DNA of 56,429 nt from Gammaproteobacteria bacterium (GCA_024206335.1 JAAGZL010000510.1:1-56429), one strand, 5' to 3'. Positions 1-9,178 are shown, counted from the stretch's first letter. Made by a program: numbers and translations. The notes: generated by a model from the letters alone, not told the origin.

Positions 1-137
1 TATTGTTGCTTCATTTGTTGAATCATCTGTTTGACCTCAGCGAGATCTTGCGAATCTGATGCCAACGCATTGGCAGGAAGATATGAGGATGTGGTAAGTG
101 CGAGAGCAATTGCTGCACGCAAGCGAGTGGTTTTCAT
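1..137 (-). CDS. Exported protein, N-terminal fragment (cut by window edge)
   Basis: Only the first 45 codons are in the window. They start at an ATG preceded by GGAGT and encode a clear Sec signal peptide (MKTTRLRAAIALALTTSS, with likely cleavage after ANALA). The mature end that follows (DSQDLAEVKQMIQQMKQQ) looks like a short coiled coil. Outer-membrane porins and some efflux or adhesin proteins often begin this way, but the visible part cannot decide the family. It lies 57 bases downstream of the DUF2946-like gene on the same strand, so the two are probably co-transcribed. Confidence 0.6.
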   Translation of the reverse strand, partial: MKTTRLRAAIALALTTSSYLPANALASDSQDLAEVKQMIQQMKQQ

Positions 138-194
138 AATTTAACTCCGGTATTAGGGTGCGATTACCATGCGCTGGAACCGTTTAATTAGTAC

Positions 195-536
195 TCAGGA
201 AATATGCAGTACCACCGGAGATGGAGGTCCTCTGGCATCGAACCCATAGTTGGGTGAAAGGAAGAGAGTAGGGTTAGAGTCATCGATGAATGCAACACTG
301 GATTGAAAATAGGTTGCCAGTGTAAGACTCTCTGATGGAGCATTACTTTCCAAGTCTGCAGAAAGGACGCATATGCTGCAGCTTAATTTGGAATGACTGC
401 CACTATCATTCTTATCAATGTGCTCTAGTGAGTGTAACTGAGCAAATAGTTGTGCAATAGCTAACAACAGCGCAACTGAGGCGTAAAGCCAACATCGTTG
501 CTTTGAAATGCTGTAGTTACTTGTGATCAGCGGCAT
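195..536 (-). CDS. DUF2946-like small membrane/exported protein
   Basis: A 113-residue protein with an N-terminal hydrophobic segment (about residues 15-33), then His residues in a QLHSLEH stretch, a CSIC pair near residues 53-56 and an ARGPPS motif close to the C-terminus. This order (hydrophobic helix, His, CxxC, ARxPP end) matches what I know of DUF2946 proteins, which often sit beside metal-related outer-membrane genes. The function is unknown; metal binding by the His and CxxC residues is inference. It is the first gene of a likely two-gene minus-strand operon with the exported protein at 1-137. The start has no strong ribosome site, but no other Met lies upstream of the hydrophobic helix. 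Confidence 0.6.
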   Translation of the reverse strand: MPLITSNYSISKQRCWLYASVALLLAIAQLFAQLHSLEHIDKNDSGSHSKLSCSICVLSADLESNAPSESLTLATYFQSSVAFIDDSNPTLFLSPNYGFDARGPPSPVVLHIS

Positions 537-727
537 GGGTTTTTGTTATTACCAAATGTTATAAAATAATAATTAATTGTCATTAATCAAAATGAGCTTG
601 TCAATAAACGGTTTTTATTGATGAGTAGGAGTACTTTGTTGGTTAAAATGTCACCTCTACTTGGTATTAAAACTAGATGAACGGTGTAATCTAATGTGTT
701 TCTATCGCCTGGAATTTATGTAATAAC
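537..727. promoter_or_regulatory. AT-rich divergent intergenic region with TTAAT/ATTAA inverted repeat
   Basis: This region separates the DUF2946-like gene (minus) from the phosphatase gene (plus) and is very AT-rich. Around 570-588 lies the inverted repeat ATTAA-TTGTC-ATTAAT (TTAAT...ATTAA on the other strand), next to a TATAAC-like -10 for the minus gene near 555-562. A Fur-family or other metal-responsive operator is possible but the match to a Fur box is weak. Confidence 0.3.
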
Positions 728-1219
728 ATGATAAATAAAGAAATTATACGGGTTTTGTTCGTTTGCATGGGCAATATATGCCGTTCACCTACGGCCCACG
801 GCGTATTCGAGGTCATGGTCAAGAGGGTGGGGCTGGCGGATGTGGTACAGGTGGATTCAGCCGGAACCCACGCCTACCACGTGGGTGAGCCGCCTGATCA
901 TAGGTCGCAGCAGGAGGCCATGGCCCATGGCGTAGATCTAAGTTACCAGCAGGCTCGGCGTGTGAGCCATGAAGACTTTCACCAGTTTGACTATATCCTG
1001 GCCATGGATCGGGATAACTATAGGAATCTTGCCGCCATATGTCCAGATGGTATGGAGGAGAGATTGTATCTGTTTATGGATTTCGCCCCAGACCTGGAAC
1101 AGGAGGAGGTGCCGGATCCATACTATGGGGGCAAGGATGGCTTCAACCGGGTATTTAATATGGTGGAGGTTGCGGCGGCAGGACTGCTGGAAACTATCAG
1201 GGTGCGTTTGCAGGTGTAG
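728..1219 (+). CDS. Low-molecular-weight protein-tyrosine phosphatase
   Basis: A 163-residue cytoplasmic phosphatase that hydrolyses phosphotyrosine through a cysteinyl-phosphate intermediate. The signature P-loop VCMGNICRS is near residue 12, giving the C-x5-R active site (Cys13, Arg19). The general-acid motif DPYYGG lies about 130 residues in, and the length is normal for the family. In bacteria such enzymes often act on tyrosine kinases of exopolysaccharide export, but no wzc/wzb-type neighbour is present, so the substrate is unknown. The gene stands alone and ends before a strong bidirectional terminator shared with the convergent rne gene. Confidence 0.93.
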   Translation: MINKEIIRVLFVCMGNICRSPTAHGVFEVMVKRVGLADVVQVDSAGTHAYHVGEPPDHRSQQEAMAHGVDLSYQQARRVSHEDFHQFDYILAMDRDNYRNLAAICPDGMEERLYLFMDFAPDLEQEEVPDPYYGGKDGFNRVFNMVEVAAAGLLETIRVRLQV

Positions 1220-1256
1220 TTGTCTATTTGTCTGAGCAGTAACCGGAAACGAAAAG

Positions 1257-1290
1257 TAAAACGCCCCGTCATTGCGGGGCGTTTTTTTGC
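1257..1290. terminator. Bidirectional intrinsic terminator between the phosphatase gene and rne
   Basis: A perfect 8-bp stem ACGCCCCG (1261-1268) / CGGGGCGT (1275-1282) with a 6-base loop is flanked by an A-rich run on the left and seven T on the right. It can end transcription of the phosphatase gene on the plus strand and of rne on the minus strand. Confidence 0.9.
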
Positions 1291-1302
1291 CTTCTCTAAA
1301 TG

Positions 1303-4101
1303 TTAGTCTGCGCTGCCACTTTGTGGAGATTTAGTAGCAGGTTTATCCTGTTTCTTGGTCTCAACCAGTTGTGGTGCTGGTTTTGGTTGTGACTCCTTCT
1401 TTGGGGCTGGGGCTGGTTTTGCCACAACCGGCTTGGGTGCTGGTTTTGGTTTTGGTGCGGCGGTCTGCGCCGGTTTATCCTGCGGCTTGGTCTCCACCAT
1501 TTGCGGTGCAGGTTTGGGCTGTGACGCCTTCTTTGGAGCTGGGGCCTTGGCCGGTTTTGCTGCAACTGGCTTGGGTGCTGGCTTTGGCTTGGGTGCGGTG
1601 GTTTGCACTGGTTTATCCTGCGGCTTGGTCTCCACCATTTGCGGTGCAGGTTTGGGCTGTGACGCCTTCTTTGGAGCCGGTGCCTTGGCTGGTTGGGACG
1701 GGGTCTTTAACTCGACCGGTTTTGCAGCCGGTTTTGGCTGCTGCTTTGGAGCAGAGTCTTGGGCCTTGGTTTCCACTGGCTGTGCAGCAGGTATATTCGC
1801 AGTGGCTGGTGCCGCCTGGGTCTGGTTTGACTCTGACCCAGATGTTCCTGTCCTGTTGTCACCGCCAGCAGCCTGATCAGTGCGTGGCTTGCGCGGACCC
1901 CTACGGCGACCCCTGCCGCGTCCGCCGGTAGATTCCTTATCATCCCTCTTGGGTTCGTTACCTTGAGCCTCAGTTGTTCCAGGTTTTTGTTCTGCACTCG
2001 GTTCAGCAGTGTTTTGTTGCTGCTGGTCGGTTGAGGATGCTGTCTGGTCCTGGTTGCTACGGCCACGACGCCTGCGGCCACCACGGCGGCCCCGACGTGA
2101 GCTTGAGGGTCTCTGTTGCTGATCATCGGTTTTACTGTCGGTGGTGGAGTCTGTGCCCTCGGCAGTAGTATCGGTTGCTTTTTTGGCAGGCTCATTTGCC
2201 TTGACCTGCTTCTGGCTCACGTTGCCGCCGGTTCCACGCCCTCCACTGGTCTGGCCAGGGCCATCTTTTCGGCCGCGGTTGGAACGTTTGCGGTTACCAC
2301 CGCCAGATCGAGATGAATTTCTGCGTCTACTATCCTGTTGTCTGGGTTTCTCTTCCTTTTTTTCTTCCTTTTTCTCTTCCGTGGCTTCTTCACTGTTGTT
2401 GCCGATAATGGCGCCCAGGAGACGTTTAACAAATCCCGGCTTCTCGGCAGCCTGTTCAGGTGCTGCTGTTGCGGCTGCCGGCTGGGGGATAGGTGTAGTG
2501 GGAGTGATGCGTTTTACTGCAGGTTCTTCACTCTTTACCTCTTTTGGCTTGATGTGTTCAGGAACGTCAGATTCCGGTTCAACTGACATCTGGTAACTGG
2601 CAGTATCGGTGTCATGCTCTGGCAGATCTTGGCTGCGTATGCGCTCGATCTCGTAATTTGGAGTCTCAAAATGGCTGTTGGGGACCAGTACCACATTTAC
2701 CGACTGGCGGTTCTCAATATCGTAGATTGCCTGGCGCTTCTCGTTCAGCAGGAAGGTTCCCACGTCTACCGGCAGTTGGACGATGATACGGGCGGTGTTG
2801 TCCTTCATGGCCTGTTCTTCGATGATTCGCAGTATCGACAGGGCAAGGGATTCAACGCCGCGGATGAAGCCGTGCCCCTTACAACGGGGGCATACCAACT
2901 GGCTGGACTCACCCAGGGATGGACGCAGTCGCTGACGGGACATCTCCAGTAGTCCAAAACGCGAGATGCGGCCGATCTGAACCCGGGCCCGATCCTGTTT
3001 CATCGCCTCTTTGAGTCGTGTTTCCACTGCCCTCTGGTTTCTGGCTGGCCCCATATCTATAAAGTCGATCACAAACAGGCCGCCCATGTCGCGCAGACGT
3101 AACTGGCGTGCCACCTCATCTGCCGCTTCCAGATTGGTGTTGAGTGCGGTCTCTTCGATATCTGACCCCTTGGTGGCACGGGCCGAGTTGATATCCACCG
3201 AGGTTAGGGCCTCGGTATGGTCGATAACGATGGAGCCGCCGGCTGGGAGGCGCACTTCACGCTGGAAGGCGGTCTCGATCTGGCTCTCGATCTGATAACG
3301 GGTGAAAAGTGGGACTTCATCCTTATAGTGACGGACTTTATTCAGATTCTGCGGCATCACCTGCTGGATGAACTCGCAGGCCTCCTGGTGTACAGCAGGG
3401 TGGTCAATGACGATCTCGCTGATGTCTGCCCGCAGATAGTCGCGGATGGACCGAATGATTACATTGCTCTCCTGGTAGATAAGGAAAGGAGCCGACTTGT
3501 CTTTGGAGGAGGTATCTATTGCGGACCATAGTTGCAGCAGGTAGTTCAGGTCCCACTGCAGTTCATCCTCGCTCTTGCCGACACCGGCGGTGCGTACAAT
3601 CAGTCCCATACCGTCTGGGATGGTGAGGTGGCTCATGGCCTCACGCAGTTCGTTGCGGTCGGTCCCTTCGATGCGACGGGATACGCCGCCGGCGCGGGGG
3701 TTGTTTGGCATCAGGACCAGATAACGTCCAGCCAGGGAGATAAAGGTGGTCAGGGCTGCGCCCTTGTTGCCACGCTCCTCTTTTTCCACCTGGACTACAA
3801 CTTCCTGTCCCTCTTTGATGGCTTCCCGGATATTGACCCGGCCGCCGGATTTTTTGCTCGCCTCAGAGAAGTAACTGCGGGAGATCTCTTTCAGGGGCAG
3901 GAATCCGTGACGTTCTGAACCATATTCAACAAATGCCGCCTCCAGGCTGGGTTCCACCCTGGTGATACGACCTTTATATATATTGGCTTTTTTCTGTTCG
4001 CGACCGGAGGTTTCAATATCGAGATTGTAGAGTTTTTGGCCATCTACAATGGCTACGCGCAACTCTTCTGGCTGAGTTGCGTTGATCAGCATACGTTTCA
4101 T
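1303..4101 (-). CDS. rne: Ribonuclease E
   Basis: A 932-residue endoribonuclease, the scaffold of the RNA degradosome, acting in mRNA decay and rRNA/tRNA processing at the inner membrane. The first ~510 residues are the catalytic part: the start [20 protein letters not shown], an S1 domain, the DNase I-like active site region ([16 protein letters not shown]) and the zinc-link CPRCKGHG that joins subunits. The second half is low-complexity: Arg/Gly-rich RNA-binding stretches ([13 protein letters not shown]), then Pro/Lys/Ala-rich repeats. The start was placed at the ATG at 4101, after AAGGA, because the family begins MKRML; the in-frame upstream extension is leader RNA. It is divergent from rluC, a common gammaproteobacterial arrangement. 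The C-terminal repeats are treated separately. Confidence 0.97.
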   Translation of the reverse strand: MKRMLINATQPEELRVAIVDGQKLYNLDIETSGREQKKANIYKGRITRVEPSLEAAFVEYGSERHGFLPLKEISRSYFSEASKKSGGRVNIREAIKEGQEVVVQVEKEERGNKGAALTTFISLAGRYLVLMPNNPRAGGVSRRIEGTDRNELREAMSHLTIPDGMGLIVRTAGVGKSEDELQWDLNYLLQLWSAIDTSSKDKSAPFLIYQESNVIIRSIRDYLRADISEIVIDHPAVHQEACEFIQQVMPQNLNKVRHYKDEVPLFTRYQIESQIETAFQREVRLPAGGSIVIDHTEALTSVDINSARATKGSDIEETALNTNLEAADEVARQLRLRDMGGLFVIDFIDMGPARNQRAVETRLKEAMKQDRARVQIGRISRFGLLEMSRQRLRPSLGESSQLVCPRCKGHGFIRGVESLALSILRIIEEQAMKDNTARIIVQLPVDVGTFLLNEKRQAIYDIENRQSVNVVLVPNSHFETPNYEIERIRSQDLPEHDTDTASYQMSVEPESDVPEHIKPKEVKSEEPAVKRITPTTPIPQPAAATAAPEQAAEKPGFVKRLLGAIIGNNSEEATEEKKEEKKEEKPRQQDSRRRNSSRSGGGNRKRSNRGRKDGPGQTSGGRGTGGNVSQKQVKANEPAKKATDTTAEGTDSTTDSKTDDQQQRPSSSRRGRRGGRRRRGRSNQDQTASSTDQQQQNTAEPSAEQKPGTTEAQGNEPKRDDKESTGGRGRGRRRGPRKPRTDQAAGGDNRTGTSGSESNQTQAAPATANIPAAQPVETKAQDSAPKQQPKPAAKPVELKTPSQPAKAPAPKKASQPKPAPQMVETKPQDKPVQTTAPKPKPAPKPVAAKPAKAPAPKKASQPKPAPQMVETKPQDKPAQTAAPKPKPAPKPVVAKPAPAPKKESQPKPAPQLVETKKQDKPATKSPQSGSAD
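1340..1677 (-). repeat. In-gene tandem repeat encoding the RNase E C-terminal tail
   Basis: Three units begin near 1340, 1472 and 1610. The last two are 138 bases apart (46 codons) and share an identical run of 68 bases (1472-1539 and 1610-1677). The unit at 1340 is 132 bases from its neighbour and more diverged. The encoded unit holds [20 protein letters not shown] followed by KP(V/A)QT and a Pro/Ala/Lys run. Confidence 0.9.
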
Positions 4102-4637
4102 TAATAATCCTTTGCGCGCCGCATATCCCTGATGCCTCAACCGCTTTACGCATGTTGAGGTTACAACGACTAACAGCGGTTTCCTTGTTCGGAATTTGTC
4201 GGATTGCTGGAATACCAGTAGTTACTGGTCTCATCAGCTGAGTTATCAGAAACCGGTTAAAATCCGGTTCTCTGAACTCCGACTGTCCCGCCTCTTGTGG
4301 CACGCAGTTAATTTGTTTTTAAAACACCGCAATCTTTGCGGGTTCCCGGTTTGATCAAGCCTGGATCGGTGTTAGTCGCTTCTGCAACCGCACACATTCC
4401 TCAAGGTCCGGTCTGGACCAATTATGGTAGTGTCCATTCGCCTGATCCGGCGCAGGCCATTGTCAGAGGCCGCGCCAAAAAATTTTTAACACTAAGAAGT
4501 GGGTTGCACTGGAATACCACCCATATGGCCACTTCTGTTACTGACTATCAGGGTATCAGCGAAATAATCTCACTCACCTTGTGGTTTTAATCCAATAGTC
4601 AATAAAGGATCATAACAGCCTTAAACTGGCGCATCAA
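4102..4637. promoter_or_regulatory. rne leader and rne/rluC divergent promoter region
   Basis: 536 bases without a convincing gene. In E. coli the rne mRNA has a leader of about 360 bases through which RNase E autoregulates its own message; a long non-coding stretch in the same place suggests a similar leader here. On the rne strand it contains a 6-bp hairpin CCGCAA/TTGCGG (4327-4341) followed by TGTTTTAAAA, which resembles a weak intrinsic terminator or attenuator. AT-rich stretches around 4480-4500 and 4560-4610 are candidate promoters. No start site can be assigned from sequence alone. Confidence 0.5.
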
Positions 4638-5618
4638 ATGGCCATGACCTGTTACTATGCGCAAATGTCAGAAAATTTTGAAAAATCATACCCTGTCAGA
4701 CAGGTGGTTGTGGAATCTGGTCATCAGGGGCAGCGGCTGGATAACTTTCTCCTGGCGATGCTCAAGGGGGTGCCCAAGAGCCGAATTTATCGGATTGTGC
4801 GCAAGGGCGAGGTCCGGGTAAACAAGGGGCGCACCAAGGCCAGTTATCGTCTGCAGGAGGGGGATGTTGTGCGGATTCCTCCGGTAAGAATGGCAGACAA
4901 AGAGCCAGCAGTGCGGCCTGGTGTAAAGACTATAGAGGCCCTGGAGCAATCCATATTGTATGAAGATAAGCGTCTGCTGGTACTGAATAAGCCCCCAGGA
5001 CTAGCAGTACACGGTGGTAGTGGTCTCAAGTTTGGGGTGATTGAGGCGCTACGTTCGATGCGGCCCGAGGAGAAGGAGCTGGAACTGGTGCATCGGTTGG
5101 ACCGGGCCACCTCAGGGTGTCTAATGATTGCAAAGCGGCGTAGTGCTCTACGTACCCTGCATGAACTGTTGCGAACCAATGGAGTCGATAAACGTTATAT
5201 TGCCCTGGTGGCAGGGCGCTGGGAACGTGACCGTGAGATTGTAGATGCCCCCCTGGCGAAGAACCTGCTCCAGGGTGGCGAACGGGTGGTGCGGGTGGAT
5301 CCTGACGGTAAACAGGCGTTGACCCGCTTCCGGGTGTTGGAACGTTTTTCCGATGTGACGCTGGTTGAGGCAGAACTGATGACCGGACGGACCCATCAGC
5401 TACGGGTGCATCTGGCGCATCTGGGGACCCCAATCCTGGGGGATGACAAGTACGGTAACAGCCTGGCTAATCGCAGGCTGAAGAAACAGGGGCTGAAGAG
5501 ACTGTTTCTGCATGCAAGGGCCCTCTCCTTTAACTGGACGGAAGAGGTGGGTCGGCTAAGGGTGGAAGCACCGCTGGAGCCGGCATTGGAACAACTGCTA
5601 AAGCAACTACGTACATGA
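4638..5618 (+). CDS. rluC: Ribosomal large subunit pseudouridine synthase C
   Basis: A 326-residue RluA-family enzyme that in E. coli converts U955, U2504 and U2580 of 23S rRNA to pseudouridine. An S4 RNA-binding domain (about residues 28-90, with RLDNFLLAMLKGVPKSRIYR and KGEVRVNKGR) precedes the catalytic domain. The catalytic motif HRLDRATSG contains the essential Asp, and GRTHQLRVHLAHLG follows near the end. Position beside rne and the LKGVPKS sequence favour RluC over RluD. A start at 4665 (MSENFEKSY) is also possible; neither start has a strong ribosome site. The stop overlaps the next ATG by four bases, so translation of the downstream phosphatase is probably coupled. Confidence 0.94.
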   Translation: MAMTCYYAQMSENFEKSYPVRQVVVESGHQGQRLDNFLLAMLKGVPKSRIYRIVRKGEVRVNKGRTKASYRLQEGDVVRIPPVRMADKEPAVRPGVKTIEALEQSILYEDKRLLVLNKPPGLAVHGGSGLKFGVIEALRSMRPEEKELELVHRLDRATSGCLMIAKRRSALRTLHELLRTNGVDKRYIALVAGRWERDREIVDAPLAKNLLQGGERVVRVDPDGKQALTRFRVLERFSDVTLVEAELMTGRTHQLRVHLAHLGTPILGDDKYGNSLANRRLKKQGLKRLFLHARALSFNWTEEVGRLRVEAPLEPALEQLLKQLRT

Positions 5619-6304
5619 GTAATAATAAATTTACCCTGCTGGTCTTTGATTGGGATGGAACCCTGATGGACTCTGCGTCCAACATCATAGAGTGTGTACG
5701 CGGGGCCGCCATCGATCTAAGTCTGGATATCCCCAGCGATGACGCCATCAGAAACATTATTGGTTTGGGGCTGAAAGAGGCGGTGACCGAGATATTTCCT
5801 GGTTCAGATGATGATCTGGTATGGCAGGTGGTAGAACGCTACCGGGTCCATTTTCTGGACCAAAGCCGAACCCCATCTGAGCTGTTTCCAGGTGCTGAAG
5901 AAACGGTGCGGCAGCTGGCAGATTCAGGCTACCTGATGGCCGTGGCTACAGGAAAAGGCAGGGCCGGTCTGGATAAGGTATTTGACTACACCGGGTTGCG
6001 GGAACTGTTTCACACCTCACGTTGTGCCGATGAGGGGTTATCCAAGCCAAATCCTGATATGTTGCTTCAAATAATGGATGAACTGGGGACCAATGGTCAT
6101 GAGACCCTGATGATCGGCGATACCGAATATGATATGCAGATGGCCCGCAGTGCCAATGCACATCGTCTGGGTGTGAGTTATGGCAGTCATACCAAGGAGC
6201 GCTTGATGCAGTCAGAACCGCTGGGATGTCTGGATGATATTAGTGAGCTGCCCAGCTGGTTGGATGGTGTAAATTATCTCCCATCAGGGAAGCTTGTTGT
6301 CTGA
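5615..6304 (+). CDS. HAD-superfamily hydrolase (phosphoglycolate phosphatase-like)
   Basis: A 229-residue cytoplasmic phosphatase with all four HAD motifs: FDWDGTLMDS (nucleophile and acid Asp), VATGKGRAGL (motif II), SKPNPDML (Lys, motif III) and IGDTEYDMQMA (motif IV). The helical cap between motifs I and II (about residues 17-80) puts it in the Gph-like subfamily. The conserved order rluC-HAD-sppA is found in several gammaproteobacteria, where this protein is annotated as a phosphatase of unknown substrate. Phosphoglycolate is only one candidate. It overlaps rluC by ATGA. Confidence 0.9.
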   Translation: MSNNKFTLLVFDWDGTLMDSASNIIECVRGAAIDLSLDIPSDDAIRNIIGLGLKEAVTEIFPGSDDDLVWQVVERYRVHFLDQSRTPSELFPGAEETVRQLADSGYLMAVATGKGRAGLDKVFDYTGLRELFHTSRCADEGLSKPNPDMLLQIMDELGTNGHETLMIGDTEYDMQMARSANAHRLGVSYGSHTKERLMQSEPLGCLDDISELPSWLDGVNYLPSGKLVV

Positions 6305-6312
6305 GCATGTGT

Positions 6313-6339
6313 ATGATTTAAAACAAGTATTATGGTCTG
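6313..6339 (+). repeat. 27-base dispersed repeat, copy 1
   Basis: Matches the copy at 9634-9660 at 26 of 27 positions (one A/T difference). The shared text reads from ATGATTT through ACAAGTATTATGGTCTG. The flanks are unrelated. Both copies are in non-coding DNA on the same strand, and each is followed by a stretch without genes. Confidence 0.8.
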
Positions 6340-6376
6340 GCAGCTAAAAAACAACCATAACATTTTTGGTGAAAGT

Positions 6377-6393
6377 TATAATTTTGGTATAAT
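6377..6393 (+). promoter_or_regulatory. sppA: Candidate extended -10 promoter upstream of sppA
   Basis: Two perfect TATAAT hexamers lie at 6377-6382 and 6388-6393. The second is preceded by TGG, giving an extended -10 (TGnTATAAT), which needs no good -35. It would start transcription about 170 bases before sppA and make that gene partly independent of rluC. Confidence 0.5.
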
Positions 6394-6562
6394 TAGATTC
6401 CATAGAGCCATCTAAACTCGCATTATTAATACTCCCTGCGAGAGCCAATTGTTTGTTTGAACTACCCGTATATTTATCGGTAGGACCCAAGTTATTAGAC
6501 CCAAACATATCTATTATGGCGCCGGATCAATAGTTATTTAGTAATTCAAGAAGAGGAATAAC

Positions 6563-7540
6563 ATGGATACAAATGAGCAGAATCAGAATGGCCAAGCCAG
6601 TGCAGAAGCCTGGGAGAGCGGGGTGATTCAAGAGCTTGCTCTCTCTTCAATTAAAGAGAAACGCCGGGCGCGACGCTGGGGTATATTCTTTAAATTTCTC
6701 ACCTTTGCATACCTGACAGTCGCTCTGGCGCTGTTGCTACCAAATGGACTGCATGAAGCACATATCAGCGATAGTAAACACACTGCGGTGGTGAACATTG
6801 AAGGGGTGATCGCTCACGATGCAGAGGCTAGTGCTGATAATGTTGTAACCGGTCTGCGCAAAGCATTTAAGCATGAAAATACCAAAGGGGTAATCCTGCG
6901 TATCAATAGTCCAGGAGGTAGTCCGGTGCAGGCGGGTTACATCAATGATGAGATTGTACGTCTAAAAAACAAGCATCCAGATATCAAGGTATACGCCGTT
7001 GTGACAGATATATGCGCCTCGGGTGGATACTATATTGCAGTGGCAGCGGATGAGATCTATGTCGATAAGGCCAGCATTGTTGGTTCCATTGGTGTTTTGA
7101 TGAACAGCTTCGGGTTTGTCGACGTGTTGGATAAACTAGGTGTTGAGCGGAGATTGTTAACTGCTGGAGAGCATAAGGGCATCATGGACCCGTTTTCCCC
7201 CCAGAAGGAGTTTGACCGCAGCCATATGAAAAATATGCTGGGCCAGATCCATCAGCAGTTTATTGATACGGTAAAACGGGGTCGTGGTGACAAGCTCAAG
7301 ATCGATGATAATACCTTTAGTGGTCTGTTCTGGAATGGGGAAGAGAGTATAACCCTGGGTCTTGCAGATGCTATCGGCAGTAGCAGCTACGTGGCTAGAG
7401 AGATTATTGGGGCTGAGGATATTGTGGACTTCACCTCTGGTGAAGATCTGTTTGAGCGCTTTGCGAAAAAAATGGGTGCTGGTGCTGCCTCAACCCTAAA
7501 TGGGGTGCTCGGGTTAAGTGACGGCATCAAGTTGCACTAA
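6563..7540 (+). CDS. sppA: Signal peptide peptidase SppA, short (36K) form
   Basis: A 325-residue inner-membrane serine protease of family S49 that degrades released signal peptides. One membrane helix (about residues 39-60) anchors it, with the catalytic domain outside. The Ser/Lys dyad is visible: Ser153 in CASGGYYIA and Lys205 in AGEHKGIMDPF, 52 residues apart as in the Bacillus enzyme. The motifs NSPGGSPVQAG and VGSIGVLM, which help form the active-site groove, are intact. The ATG follows AAGAGGAATAAC, a good ribosome site. It is third in the rluC-HAD-sppA cluster but is separated by 258 bases and has a candidate promoter of its own. Confidence 0.94.
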   Translation: MDTNEQNQNGQASAEAWESGVIQELALSSIKEKRRARRWGIFFKFLTFAYLTVALALLLPNGLHEAHISDSKHTAVVNIEGVIAHDAEASADNVVTGLRKAFKHENTKGVILRINSPGGSPVQAGYINDEIVRLKNKHPDIKVYAVVTDICASGGYYIAVAADEIYVDKASIVGSIGVLMNSFGFVDVLDKLGVERRLLTAGEHKGIMDPFSPQKEFDRSHMKNMLGQIHQQFIDTVKRGRGDKLKIDDNTFSGLFWNGEESITLGLADAIGSSSYVAREIIGAEDIVDFTSGEDLFERFAKKMGAGAASTLNGVLGLSDGIKLH

Positions 7541-7716
7541 CGCTAAGTGGATATCTGTGCATAACTAAAAAGCTACCTGGAAATATGGTGTTGCAAGTTT
7601 TTTTTTGCAGCAGTATATTCCACCTCGTTCAGAAGGGTATTTCATGCTGATCTGGATCTAGGGTAAAGAATAGTAAACTTGGTTAGATATCAAATACGTG
7701 GTGTGGCTGAATAAAA

Positions 7717-8823
7717 ATGGGATTTGAACACGAACAAAACAGGCGGGGAGAAGACCGTCGTGCTGGGAGTGAGCGGCGTGTTTATAAATCGCTCAAGGGA
7801 AGTTGGCACCTGACTCGGTGGGCGGATATCAAGCTTCAGTTTGAAACCAGATATCTCATGACGATAGCTGGGTTTGCACTGTTTAACTGGGTATACCAGG
7901 CCGCGCCACTCTTTGTTAGCCTGAATCAGATGAACCTGTTTTTTGGGCTCTATTTTGTCTGGATAAGTTTTACCTACATTCTGGTTTACCATGGCCAGGA
8001 TAAGGTCTGGAAGGCCAGGTTGACCATGTGTGCCGATATTCTTGGTATTGCCTTCGTGGTTATTAATGACCCGTCTTCTGTACCACCAACGGTGCTGGTA
8101 TGGGTCCTTATTGTAATGGGGAATGGCATGCGTTTCGGCATGTCCATGTTCCGGGAAGCGCTGGCAGTATGTTTTATAGTGGCAGCGGTAATCCTGTCGA
8201 TCAAGGTGTATGGGGCAAGCTATGATTCTGTGGCTGGTATCAGTATTCTTGCTGTATTCTGTGCGGCCATAATTGTATATGCATATGTCCTGACCTCGAG
8301 GATCGACCGGACGCACCGTGAGTTAGAACGTCTCAGTCGCTTGGACCCGCTGACTTCACTGTTGAACCGCATCTCATTTGTTGACGTGGCAGGGGATATG
8401 TTGGCAAAGGTGTGTAAGTACGACTCCAAGTTGACACTGATGTTTATAGATATCGATAAGTTTAAATCCATCAACGATAGTATGGGGCACGCTAAGGGTG
8501 ACAAGGTGTTATGCGAGTTATCTTCCATCCTAAAACACAATATCCGTTGTAGTGATGCCGCTGCACGTTTTGGTGGAGATGAGTTCGTTCTTGTCCTGAA
8601 TGATACAGGTATTAAAGTTGCCACCCAGGTAGTAAATAGGATTCAGCGGGAAACTATGAAGTGGGTTGATGAAAGTGATTTTGATCTGAGCTTGAGTATC
8701 GGGGTTGGTGAGGCGCCAACCCATGGCGATTGTCTGGATGAACTGCTGCTCAAGGTGGATCAGGCCATGTATGAAACCAAGTTCTCAGCAACTTTGGGTG
8801 GTGTTGCCTATGCTAAGGGCTAG
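7717..8823 (+). CDS. Membrane diguanylate cyclase (GGDEF)
   Basis: A 368-residue protein predicted to make c-di-GMP from two GTP. A charged cytoplasmic N-terminus (RRGEDRRAGSERR) is followed by five or six membrane helices (about residues 45-192), with no recognised extracellular sensor. The GGDEF domain begins at SRLDPLTSLLNR and has the intact active site RFGGDEF (GGDEF at 286-290) with metal-site residues FIDIDKFKSIND. An inhibitory site RCSD (RxxD, residues 277-280) sits five residues before GGDEF, so product inhibition is expected. The gene is monocistronic. It starts at an ATG after an AT-rich leader with no strong ribosome site. Confidence 0.93.
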   Translation: MGFEHEQNRRGEDRRAGSERRVYKSLKGSWHLTRWADIKLQFETRYLMTIAGFALFNWVYQAAPLFVSLNQMNLFFGLYFVWISFTYILVYHGQDKVWKARLTMCADILGIAFVVINDPSSVPPTVLVWVLIVMGNGMRFGMSMFREALAVCFIVAAVILSIKVYGASYDSVAGISILAVFCAAIIVYAYVLTSRIDRTHRELERLSRLDPLTSLLNRISFVDVAGDMLAKVCKYDSKLTLMFIDIDKFKSINDSMGHAKGDKVLCELSSILKHNIRCSDAAARFGGDEFVLVLNDTGIKVATQVVNRIQRETMKWVDESDFDLSLSIGVGEAPTHGDCLDELLLKVDQAMYETKFSATLGGVAYAKG

Positions 8824-9106
8824 ATTATGTGGTTGAAACTGTCTGGTTAAAAGTGTGTGAAGAGAGGGATCTACTTGCTATACACAACTATTATCTGGCT
8901 GGAAATATGAACAGGCTTCTCCAAAAAAATGTGGGTGGTTTAACCAGCAATTGTTCCTCGTGAAGATGTAAAGAACGAATAGTTGCTATTCGATAGCAAC
9001 GTCAACCATATCGGAATAATCTGCCAATTCACTGCGTTGTATATACTAACTTACGGTTTTCCTTTCTGTGCTACGCGTCTGCGCAAGAGTATTAATAATC
9101 AAGAAG
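8824..9106. other. Non-coding stretch with a small hairpin
   Basis: No supported gene. It holds a perfect 8-bp hairpin GTTGCTAT/ATAGCAAC with a three-base loop (8982-9000). An 18-codon ATG frame at 8907-8963 is too short to call. It may contain the 3' end of the diguanylate cyclase transcript. Confidence 0.5.
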
Positions 9107-9148
9107 ACCACAAAGGCCGCAAAGTATTTACTATGCGGCCTTTGTGGT
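9107..9148. terminator. 15-bp perfect inverted repeat, probable terminator of the CCGSCT gene
   Basis: ACCACAAAGGCCGCA (9107-9121) pairs perfectly with TGCGGCCTTTGTGGT (9134-9148) around a 12-base loop. It lies 31 bases beyond the stop of the small minus-strand gene at 9179. On that strand it is followed by a pyrimidine-rich TCTTCTTG rather than a pure T run; on the plus strand GTTTTT follows further on. It may be a terminator or a mobile repeat unit. Confidence 0.6.
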
Positions 9149-9178
9149 TAAGCTTTGTTTTTGGGTAGAAACTACTAC

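Noticed and set aside
1355-1931. Two overlapping long plus-strand frames rich in Gly, Cys and Phe opposite the rne tail
   Set aside because: They are the antisense of the Pro/Lys/Ala repeat of RNase E; repeats with this codon use leave other frames open. No ribosome site.
8907-8963. 18-residue frame MNRLLQKNVGGLTSNCSS, peptide-precursor-like
   Set aside because: Too short for any statistical support and only a weak GGAAAT site.
8983-9168. 61-residue plus-strand frame
   Set aside because: It runs through the 15-bp hairpin that fits a terminator better than coding DNA.
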